12,602 nt of DNA from Nonomuraea sp. (lineage in GTDB: Bacteria > Actinomycetota > Actinomycetes > Streptosporangiales > Streptosporangiaceae). A program made the translations under genes and the position numbers. Position 1 is the stretch's first letter. Each line of letters opens with the position of its first letter. The stretch lies in the NCBI GenBank assembly GCA_013362835.1, contig JABFVJ010000112.1:1-12602 (forward strand). Direction: 5' to 3'. The notes beneath the pieces were generated by a model. It did not search any database, was not told the origin of the DNA, and saw only the letters and a program-made list of their open reading frames with translations. Below are positions 6,164 through 12,386 of the stretch, piece by piece.

Positions 6164-7786
6164 ATGGGTGACACACTGCTCTCCTACGCGTCCGGCGTCT
6201 CCTCCACGCCCCTGCTGGGCGAGACCATCGGGGAGAACCTGGAGCGGACCGCGGCCCGCCACCCCCTGCGGGAGGCGCTGGTCGAGGTGGCGACCGGCCG
6301 GCGCTGGACGTACGCCGAGTTCGACGCCGAGGTCGACGACGTGGCGCTCGGGCTCCTCGCGAGGGGCGTCGCCAAGGGCGACCGCGTCGGCATCTGGGCC
6401 CCGAACTGCGCGGAATGGGTGTTCACGCAGTACGCCACCGCCAAGATCGGCGCGATCCTGGTCAACATCAACCCCGCCTACCGCGGCCACGAGCTCGACT
6501 ACGTGGTCCGCCAGTCGGGCCTGTGCCTCCTGGTCAGCGCCGTCGAGCACAAGGGCGGCGACTACCGCGCGATGCTCACCGAGATCGGCTTCGACCAGGT
6601 GGTGTTCATCGGCGAGCCCGGCTGGGACGAGCTGGTCGAGTCCGGCCGCCGCGCCGACCGGCCCGCGCTCCGCGAACGGGCCGCCACGCTCTCCTTCGAC
6701 GACCCGATCAACATCCAGTACACCTCGGGCACGACCGGCTTCCCCAAGGGCGCGACGCTGTCGCACCACAACATCCTCAACAACGGCTCCTTCGTCGCCG
6801 AGGGCGTCGGCTACACCGAGGCCGACCGGGTGTGCCTGCCGGTGCCGCTCTACCACTGCTTCGGCATGGTCATGGGCAACCTGGCGGCCACGTCCCACGG
6901 CGCGTGCGTGGTGCTGCCCGCGCCCGGCTTCGACCCCGAGGCCACCCTGCGGGCCGTCCAGGAGGAGCGCTGCACCTCCCTGTACGGCGTCCCCACCATG
7001 TTCATCGCCGAGCTGGCCCTGGCCGGAAAGTACGACCTGTCGTCCCTGCGCACCGGCATCATGGCGGGCTCGCCGTGCCCGGTCGAGGTGATGAAGCGGG
7101 TGCTCGGCGAGATGCACATGAGCGAGGTGGCGATCTGCTACGGCATGACCGAGACGTCCCCGGTGTCCACGATGACCCGCCGCGACGACGGCCTGGCCCG
7201 GCGTACGGAGACGGTCGGCCAGGTCATGCCGCACCTGGAAGTGAAGATCGTGCACCCGGAGACCGGGCTCGCGGTCCCCCGGGGCGAGCCCGGCGAGCTG
7301 TGCACCCGCGGCTACTCGGTGATGCTCGGCTACTGGAACGAGCCCGGCAAGACCGCCGAGTCGATCGACGCCGCCCGCTGGATGCGCACCGGCGACCTCG
7401 CCACCATGGACGCCGACGGCTACGTCGCCATCGTGGGCCGGATCAAGGACATGGTCATCCGCGGCGGCGAGAACGTCTACCCGCGCGAGGTCGAGGAGTA
7501 CCTGTACACCCATCCCGACGTCGCCGACGTCCAGGTGATCGGCGTACCGGACGAGAAGTACGGCGAGGAGCTGATGGCCTGGATCGTGCCGCGCCCCGGC
7601 GCCGGGCCGCTGACGGCCGAGACGATCAGGGAGTTCTGCGCGGGCCGCCTGGCCCACTTCAAGATCCCGCGCTACGTGCACCTGGTCGAGGGCTTCCCGA
7701 TGACGGTCACCGGCAAGATCCGCAAGGTGGAGATGCGCGAACGGGCGGTCGCCCTGCTGGGCCTGGAGAATCCGCTTGGCCGTTGA
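6164..7786 (+). CDS. Fatty-acyl-CoA synthetase (AMP-binding, ANL superfamily)
   Basis: This complete 540-residue enzyme has all core adenylation motifs in order: P-loop [12 protein letters not shown] at 186-197, YGMTE at 326-330, TGD at 409-411, the hinge and following [16 protein letters not shown] at 425-440, and the catalytic lysine Lys518 in TGKIRK. It activates a carboxylic acid, probably a medium- or long-chain fatty acid, to the acyl-AMP and then the CoA thioester. The N-terminus [15 protein letters not shown] is typical of FadD-type proteins described as AMP-binding fatty acid CoA ligases. Start ATG 6164 has only a short GGGG immediately upstream. The stop codon (7784-7786) lies inside the promoter-operator of the tetR gene. 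The chain-length preference and the pathway served are not readable. A TetR regulator follows 24 bp downstream. Confidence 0.92.
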   Translation: MGDTLLSYASGVSSTPLLGETIGENLERTAARHPLREALVEVATGRRWTYAEFDAEVDDVALGLLARGVAKGDRVGIWAPNCAEWVFTQYATAKIGAILVNINPAYRGHELDYVVRQSGLCLLVSAVEHKGGDYRAMLTEIGFDQVVFIGEPGWDELVESGRRADRPALRERAATLSFDDPINIQYTSGTTGFPKGATLSHHNILNNGSFVAEGVGYTEADRVCLPVPLYHCFGMVMGNLAATSHGACVVLPAPGFDPEATLRAVQEERCTSLYGVPTMFIAELALAGKYDLSSLRTGIMAGSPCPVEVMKRVLGEMHMSEVAICYGMTETSPVSTMTRRDDGLARRTETVGQVMPHLEVKIVHPETGLAVPRGEPGELCTRGYSVMLGYWNEPGKTAESIDAARWMRTGDLATMDADGYVAIVGRIKDMVIRGGENVYPREVEEYLYTHPDVADVQVIGVPDEKYGEELMAWIVPRPGAGPLTAETIREFCAGRLAHFKIPRYVHLVEGFPMTVTGKIRKVEMRERAVALLGLENPLGR

Positions 7787-7810
7787 GTTGAACTCAACTA
7801 ACATTCTCAT
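7776..7810 (+). promoter_or_regulatory. Leaderless promoter of tetR with palindromic operator as spacer
   Basis: TTGGCC (7776-7781; 4 of 6 to TTGACA) and TAACAT (7799-7804; 4 of 6 to TATAAT) are separated by exactly 17 nt. Those 17 nt are a perfect inverted repeat with 8-bp arms: GTTGAGTT (7782-7789), central G (7790), AACTCAAC (7791-7798). Six nt after the -10 lies the GTG start at 7811, and there is no Shine-Dalgarno, so the mRNA would begin at the start codon. A TetR dimer bound here would block RNA polymerase completely. The promoter overlaps the last codons of the acyl-CoA synthetase gene. Confidence 0.72.
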
Positions 7811-8410
7811 GTGGAGCAGTTGACCGAGCGCGCCGCCCTCACCCGGCGGCGCATCATCGAAGCCGCCGCCGCCGAGCTCGTCGAGACCGGCGACGTCGAG
7901 GTGGCGGCGGTCGCCCGCCGCGCCGGCACGAGCGTCGGCCTGCCCTACCGCTACTTCGGCACCCGCAGCGGCCTGATGAGCGCCCTGCTCGCCGACTTCT
8001 ACGACCGGCTCGTGTCCGAGACCGTGCTCGGCCACGTCGACGGCCGCACCTGGCCCGACCGCTGGCGGGCCCAGATCACCCGCTGGGTCGACTGGGTGTA
8101 CGAGGAGCCGCTCGCGCCCGTGGTCCTCGGCCGCATGGTCGGCGACGCTCAAGTGGCCGCCATGGAGGCCCGCTGCGCCCGGGAGGTCATCGCGCTCGGC
8201 GCCAAGCACATCGCCGCCGGGCAGGTCGAAGGCGCCGTGACCCGAGGTCGCGACCCCGAGCTCATCGCGGCGGGCGTGGTCGGTGGCATGCGGGCCATCC
8301 TCGCCATCCTCCTCGACCAGGACCCGCGCCCCGACCGCGCCGCCGTCCTCCGGGAAATCTTGGAATTCACCACCGACGCCCTCGGCGTCGACCGAGAGGA
8401 CACGTCATGA
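7811..8410 (+). CDS. TetR-family transcriptional regulator
   Basis: The 199-residue protein starts at GTG 7811. Residues 10-57 form a TetR DNA-binding domain: TRRRIIEAAAAELVETG, then the helix-turn-helix VAAVARRAGTSVGLPYRYFGTRSGL at 31-55, with the typical Y-R-YFG-R-GL ending. The C-terminal domain (about 60-195) is helical and variable, as expected of a ligand-binding dimer domain. The palindrome in its own promoter is the likely operator, so negative autoregulation is the simplest model. The downstream phytanoyl-CoA-dioxygenase-like gene is probably in the same transcript. Its neighbours suggest that the ligand could be an acyl-CoA or a product related to them, but that is a guess. The stop TGA overlaps an ATG at 8407. 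Confidence 0.9.
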   Translation: MEQLTERAALTRRRIIEAAAAELVETGDVEVAAVARRAGTSVGLPYRYFGTRSGLMSALLADFYDRLVSETVLGHVDGRTWPDRWRAQITRWVDWVYEEPLAPVVLGRMVGDAQVAAMEARCAREVIALGAKHIAAGQVEGAVTRGRDPELIAAGVVGGMRAILAILLDQDPRPDRAAVLREILEFTTDALGVDREDTS

Positions 8411-8482
8411 GTGGGATGTGCGCGCATCGCGTCGGTCGGGAGGGCGCGTCATGAGCGGGATGTCCGAGCTGCATCGTGACGG
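8403..8482 (+). repeat. Imperfect tandem repeat covering two alternative gene starts
   Basis: CGTCATGAGTGGGATGT (8403-8419) and CGTCATGAGCGGGATGT (8447-8463) differ at one position in 17, with a 44-bp offset. A second pair, GCATCGCGTCGGT (8424-8436) and GCATCGTGACGGT (8471-8483, approximate end), is 11 of 13 identical after a 3-nt length change. The unit therefore looks like a diverged duplication of the first about 12 codons of the dioxygenase-like gene. Confidence 0.6.
8407..8454 (+). CDS. Tiny 15-codon ORF, probably a decayed copy of the next gene's start
   Basis: ATG 8407 overlaps the tetR stop (ATGA) and has a good ribosome binding site (GAGAGGA at 8394-8400). It encodes MSGMCAHRVGREGAS and ends at TGA 8452-8454, which overlaps the ATG of the dioxygenase-like gene in a second ATGA. 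The peptide parallels the start of the following protein, MSGMSELHRDG, with one residue missing. It is most likely a remnant of a small duplication that may still pass ribosomes from tetR to the next gene. A functional peptide is possible but has no support. Confidence 0.35.
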   Translation: MSGMCAHRVGREGAS

Positions 8483-9167
8483 TTTCCTCGTCCTGCGCGA
8501 CCTGCTCGGACCGGCCGACCGCGACCGCATGCGCGCCGAGCTCGCGCCGCTGCTCGGGCCTGCGGGGCGGGATCCGTTCCGGTCGCGCCACGTCCGCCGC
8601 GCCTACGGGCTGCTGCACAACACCCGGGCCGTCGACCCCCTGATCGACCACCCGCGCGTGCTCGCGCTGGCCGACCGGCTGCTGCTGCCCAACTTCCTGC
8701 TGTCCCAGCTGGAGGTCGTCGAGGTGGGCCCCGGCGCGCCGGCCCGTTCACCGGGCCACGACGACCGGCACTATCCGCTGCCGCGTCCCCGTCCCGCCCT
8801 GTCGGTGGCCGCCGTGTGGGCGCTCGACGCGGGCAGCGCGCTCACGGTCTGGCCGGGCAGCCACCGCTGGGGCGACCGCCCGCCCGCCGCGCCGGGCGTG
8901 CCGCTCACGCTTCCCGCCGGCTGCTGCGCGCTCGTCCTCGGCACGCTCTGGCACGCCCGTCCGCCCCAGCCGGCCGCGCCCGGCCTGACGGTCACCGCCC
9001 ACTACTGCGAGCCCTGGCTGCGCACCCGCGAGGCGTTCGCGCTCTCCCCGGGCAGGGAGGTCGCCCGCGAGCTCAGCGCCAGGGCCCGCCGCATGCTGGG
9101 CTACAGCGTCCACCCGCCCGACCTCGGGCTGGTCGACGGCATGCACCCCCACCGGCTCTTCGCCTGA
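8451..9167 (+). CDS. Phytanoyl-CoA dioxygenase (PhyH) family protein, compact and divergent
   Basis: ATG 8451 with GGAGG at 8439-8443 (7 nt spacing) gives 238 residues, shorter than the roughly 270-300 usual in the family. The fold is recognisable: N-terminal DGFLVLRDLL (10-19), the iron-binding HxD as His103/Asp105 in GHDDRHYPLP, PGSHRWGD at 135-142, and the distal His168 in LWHAR. Members are Fe(II)/2-oxoglutarate oxygenases that hydroxylate small molecules or acyl chains. Two departures stand out. The loop before PGSH is shortened (WALDAGSAL), and the position that normally carries the 2-oxoglutarate-binding Arg, about 8-10 residues after the distal His, appears to be Gly178 in APGLTVTAHYC. 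It may use another anchoring residue or have altered activity. The gene converges on the TrpB-like gene with a 6-bp gap. Confidence 0.8.
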   Translation: MSGMSELHRDGFLVLRDLLGPADRDRMRAELAPLLGPAGRDPFRSRHVRRAYGLLHNTRAVDPLIDHPRVLALADRLLLPNFLLSQLEVVEVGPGAPARSPGHDDRHYPLPRPRPALSVAAVWALDAGSALTVWPGSHRWGDRPPAAPGVPLTLPAGCCALVLGTLWHARPPQPAAPGLTVTAHYCEPWLRTREAFALSPGREVARELSARARRMLGYSVHPPDLGLVDGMHPHRLFA

Positions 9168-9173
9168 GCGGAC

Positions 9174-10538
9174 TCAGATCCTCGCGAGGTCGGGGATGCT
9201 CGCCAGGCCCGCCTGAAGCACCTCGTCGCTGGGGGCGTCGTCGGGCAGCAGGCCCTGCTGATACTTCTCGTACGCGGCCAGGTCGAAGTGACCGTGACCG
9301 GACAGCGCGATGAGGATCGCCTTCGACCGGCCCTCCTCGCGGCAGCGGATCGCCTCGTCGATCGCCGCCCGTACGGCGTGGGCCGACTCCGGAGCGGGCA
9401 CGATGCCCTCCTCGCGGGCGAACAGCACCCCGGCCTCGAAGCAGTCGTTCTGCCGCAGCGCGACCGCCTCCATCAGCCCGTTCTCGACGGCCCTGCTGAT
9501 CAGCGGCGAGATGTCGTGCGCCCGCAGCCCGCCCGCGTGCACGGGCGGCGGCACGAACTTGTGTCCCAGCGTGTGCATCCGCGACAGCGGCGTCATCCGG
9601 GCCGAGTCGGAGTGGTCGTAGGCGATCCTGCCCCTGGTCAGGGTCGGGCAGGCGACCGGTTCCGCGGCGACGAACCTGATGTCCCTGCCGCCCCGCAGCT
9701 TGTCGCGCAGGAACGGGAAGCAGATCCCGGCCAGGGTGCTGCCGCCGCCGCAGGGGCCGACCACGACGTCGGGGTAGTCGTCGGCGAGCGCCATCTGCTG
9801 GATGGCCTCCTGGCCGATGACGGTCTGGTGGGCGCACACGTGGTTCAGCGAGCTGCCGCGCGTGTACCCCAGCTCCGGATGGCCGAAGGCCACCTCCAGG
9901 GCCTCGGACTTGGCGATGCCGAGGCTGCCCGGGTGGTCGGGGTCGTCGGCCAGCACGGCCCGCCCGGCCTCGGTCAGCGGGCTGGGGCTGGAGGTGCAGA
10001 CCGCGCCGTACGCCTCCATCAGCGCCCGCCGGTACGGCTTCTGCCGGTAGCTGACCCCGACCATGAAGACCTGCGCGCTCAGCCCGAACATGGCCGCGGC
10101 CGAGGCGATCGAGCTGCCCCACTGGCCCGCGCCCGTCTCCGTGACCAGCCCGATCTTGCCGACCTGCTTGTTGTAGTACGCCTGCGGCACCGCCGAGTTG
10201 GGCTTGAGGCTGCCGACCGGCGAGACGCCCTCGTACTTGTAGTAGATGCGGGCCGGGGTGTCGAGCGCGCGTTCCAGCCGGCGGGCCCGGTACATCGGGG
10301 TCGGGCGCCACTGCCGGTAGATGTCGCGGACCGGGCCGGGGATCTCGAACTCGGGCTCGTTGCTGAGCTCCTGGTCGACCAGCGGCTCGGCGATCGACCT
10401 GGCGAGCTCGGCCCGGCTGACCGGCTCCCCCGTCGCGGGGTCCAGGATGGGCGCCGCGCCACCGAAGTCCGCGGCGATGTTGAGCCAGGTGTGGGGAATG
10501 TCGTCTTCGGACAGGGTGAACTTGACGCGCTCGCTCAA
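9174..10538 (-). CDS. TrpB-like (TrpB2-type) PLP-dependent enzyme
   Basis: The 454-residue protein starts at TTG 10538 behind GAGAGG, 5 nt away. It has the length and motifs of TrpB2-type proteins: RPTPMYRA at 78-85, KYEGVSPVGSLKPN at 101-114 with the PLP lysine Lys112, ETGAGQWG at 134-141 with Glu134 at the catalytic acid position, phosphate-binding GPCGGGSTLAG at 261-271, MHTLGHKFVPPPVHAGGLR at 321-339, and LSGHGHFD at 412-419. Classical TrpB joins serine and indole to make tryptophan with TrpA. No trpA is here, and the usual His before the PLP lysine is Leu111. As the last gene of an operon with three unrelated enzymes, it may perform another beta-replacement or elimination. A housekeeping TrpB2 role remains possible. 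Its upstream neighbour ends 25 bp away. Confidence 0.87.
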   Translation of the reverse strand: MSERVKFTLSEDDIPHTWLNIAADFGGAAPILDPATGEPVSRAELARSIAEPLVDQELSNEPEFEIPGPVRDIYRQWRPTPMYRARRLERALDTPARIYYKYEGVSPVGSLKPNSAVPQAYYNKQVGKIGLVTETGAGQWGSSIASAAAMFGLSAQVFMVGVSYRQKPYRRALMEAYGAVCTSSPSPLTEAGRAVLADDPDHPGSLGIAKSEALEVAFGHPELGYTRGSSLNHVCAHQTVIGQEAIQQMALADDYPDVVVGPCGGGSTLAGICFPFLRDKLRGGRDIRFVAAEPVACPTLTRGRIAYDHSDSARMTPLSRMHTLGHKFVPPPVHAGGLRAHDISPLISRAVENGLMEAVALRQNDCFEAGVLFAREEGIVPAPESAHAVRAAIDEAIRCREEGRSKAILIALSGHGHFDLAAYEKYQQGLLPDDAPSDEVLQAGLASIPDLARI

Positions 10539-10563
10539 CGGAACCTCTCAGGGACTTCGGGGA

Positions 10564-11220
10564 TCAAACGCTCGCCTCGGCTGTCAGCGAGCCCTTCACG
10601 GTCGAGTCGCGGCCGCCCAGCAGCCGCGGGTGCGACGTCCTGAACCCGTCGAGGACCAGCTCGTACGGGAAGTCGTCGAACTCGCCGTGCCAGTACAGGA
10701 ACTCCATGTGCCGCCGCCCGTCCTCGTCGTACGGGTGGTAGACGCTGTCGGCGGTGCCGTCGAACTCCAGCGGCTTCAGCCGGTACAGCCGGCACAGGGT
10801 CTTGTTGAAGACCGGCGTGGCCTTCACCCAGCGGCCCTCCAGCTGGATCGTGACCATGCCGTGGAAGCGGAACACGTCGCCGCCGACCAGCTCCTTGAGC
10901 CGCTCGGAGGCCAGGTGGTTGCGGACGTCGGCGAACACCAGCCGGGCCGGGATGCCGAGCGAGCGGGCGGCGGCGGCGTACACGATCGACTTGTGCAGGC
11001 AGAAGCCGCTGCCCCGCGAGATGATCGCGCTGGCCCGCAGCCCGTCGGGGGACATGTCGACGTCGTAGACGTCGTACAGGATGGTGTCGCGCACCGCGTA
11101 GTAGAGGCGTACGGCCCGGTCGGTGGGGGTGGTGGCGCCGGCGGCGGCCTTGGCGGCGAACTCGCGCACCACGGGGTGGCCGGCGTCGAGGAACTCGGTC
11201 GAGGCCAGGTCAGGGGTCAT
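10564..11220 (-). CDS. Transglutaminase-like superfamily protein
   Basis: ATG 11220 gives 218 residues with AAGGAG 8 nt upstream, inside the last codons of the acyl-CoA dehydrogenase gene, so translation is likely coupled. The papain-like transglutaminase core is visible: Cys74 in GSGFCLHKS, an AAARSLGIPARLVFADV helix-strand at 82-99, and His120 in FRFHGMV. The third triad residue, normally Asp in WxxvDPT, is Thr135 in WVKATPVFN. The rest of the protein (KPLEFDGTADSVYHPYD, then RRHMEFLYWHGEFDDFP) resembles that of uncharacterised bacterial relatives. The fold family includes proteases, acyltransferases and amide-forming enzymes of natural-product pathways. Which chemistry applies here cannot be read. 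Five bp separate it from the dehydrogenase gene and 25 bp from the TrpB-like gene. Confidence 0.83.
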   Translation of the reverse strand: MTPDLASTEFLDAGHPVVREFAAKAAAGATTPTDRAVRLYYAVRDTILYDVYDVDMSPDGLRASAIISRGSGFCLHKSIVYAAAARSLGIPARLVFADVRNHLASERLKELVGGDVFRFHGMVTIQLEGRWVKATPVFNKTLCRLYRLKPLEFDGTADSVYHPYDEDGRRHMEFLYWHGEFDDFPYELVLDGFRTSHPRLLGGRDSTVKGSLTAEASV

Positions 11221-11225
11221 GTCCG

Positions 11226-12371
11226 CTACTCCTTGAGCCCGAGCATGCGGGCGATACGGATCCGTTGCATCTCCGAGGTGCCGGAGTAGATGGTGCCGCC
11301 GATCGCGTCACGCAGGTCCTTCTCCAGCCCGGTCTCGGCCAGGTAGCCGCGCCCGCCGAAGATCTGCACGGCGGACAGCGCCGATTTGACGTTCGCCTCG
11401 CTGGTCAGCACCTTCGCGATGGCGATGTCGGTGGTGACGTCCCGGCCTTGGGTGAGCCCTTCCGCGGCGTCGTACAGCCAGCGCCTGGACGTCTCCACGG
11501 CGATCTTCATGTCCACGATCTGACCGGCGACCATCTGGTACGACCCGATCGGACGGCCGAACTGCCGCCGCCGCCCGGCGTGCTCGACGCAGCGGTCGAG
11601 CCGGTGCCGCATCGCCCCGACCTGCACGATGAAGGAGCACAGGATCTCCCACTGCATCACGTGGTCCAGCACCGCGAAGCCCATGCCGGGCCGGCCGAGG
11701 ACGTTCCCGGCCGGGATCCGGCAGCCGCGGAAGGCCAGCTCGCCGAGCGGGGAGCCGCGCAGCCCCATCTTGGGCACGTCCGGGCCCGCCAGCACGCCCT
11801 CGGTGTCCCGCTCGACCAGGAAGGCGGTCAGCCCGAACGGGCCGAGGCCGGGGTCGGTCAGCGCGTACACCACGATCAGGTCGGCGACCGGGCCGTTCGT
11901 GACGAACACCTTGTCGCCGTCGAGGATCCAGTGGTCGCCGTCGGGCTTGGCGGTCATGCCCATGCCCAGCACGTCGGAGCCGCCCCCGGGGTCGGTGATC
12001 GCGTGCGCGGTGATCAGGGTCCCGTCGCAGACGCGCGGCAGGTAGCGGGCCTTGAGCTCGGCACTGCCGAACCGCTGCAGCGGGATCCCCGCGCTCACGA
12101 TCTGGGTGCAGAGCGAGAAGCAGAGCCCGCCGTCGCGGCAGCCCTCGCCGAGGCCCTCCAGGACGTACATGGTGCTGAGCAGGTCGAGGCCGCGTCCGCC
12201 CCATTCGGTGTGGAACGGCAACCGCAGCAGCCCCGAGGCCCGCACCTGCTCCCATTTCCGCAGGGGCAGGCCGGCGTCCTGGTCGGCTTCGAGATGGCCG
12301 TCGCTCAGGACCTCGTACCAGTGCGCGAACTCGGCCCTGAGCTCGCGGTGCGTTTCGTTCCACTCGTACAT
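11226..12371 (-). CDS. Acyl-CoA dehydrogenase family flavoprotein
   Basis: The 381-residue protein starts at ATG 12371, with no strong ribosome binding site. Typical features are in order: the N-terminal helical domain with LPFHTEWGGRGLDLL (51-65), AHAITDPGGGSDVLGM at 122-137 for FAD and substrate binding, WILDGDKVFVTNG at 148-160, KMGLRGSPLGEL at 201-212, RRQFGRPIGSYQ at 268-279, FGGRGY at 338-343, and IYSGTSEMQRIRIARMLG at the end. These FAD enzymes introduce a double bond alpha-beta to a thioester. The base of the medium-chain enzyme, Glu in YEGT, is Ser363 here. Glu242 in MQWEILCSF aligns with the alternative base of isovaleryl-CoA dehydrogenase, so it is probably active on a branched or unusual acyl or carrier-bound thioester. 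It follows the EctC-like gene by 15 bp. Confidence 0.92.
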   Translation of the reverse strand: MYEWNETHRELRAEFAHWYEVLSDGHLEADQDAGLPLRKWEQVRASGLLRLPFHTEWGGRGLDLLSTMYVLEGLGEGCRDGGLCFSLCTQIVSAGIPLQRFGSAELKARYLPRVCDGTLITAHAITDPGGGSDVLGMGMTAKPDGDHWILDGDKVFVTNGPVADLIVVYALTDPGLGPFGLTAFLVERDTEGVLAGPDVPKMGLRGSPLGELAFRGCRIPAGNVLGRPGMGFAVLDHVMQWEILCSFIVQVGAMRHRLDRCVEHAGRRRQFGRPIGSYQMVAGQIVDMKIAVETSRRWLYDAAEGLTQGRDVTTDIAIAKVLTSEANVKSALSAVQIFGGRGYLAETGLEKDLRDAIGGTIYSGTSEMQRIRIARMLGLKE

Positions 12372-12386
12372 GGGGGATCAGATCCG

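Noticed and set aside
5686..6174. Longer form of the DUF2255 protein starting at 6174
   Set aside because: The additional 37 residues overlap the divergent promoter and the synthetase start, are Arg-rich and lack family similarity; ATG 6063 gives the family's usual N-terminus.
5588..8209. Very long open frame (over 870 codons) on the minus strand opposite the acyl-CoA synthetase and tetR
   Set aside because: It is the antisense reflection of GC-biased genes: low-complexity Arg/Ala/Gly/His-rich sequence, no domain, and it covers well-supported genes on the plus strand.
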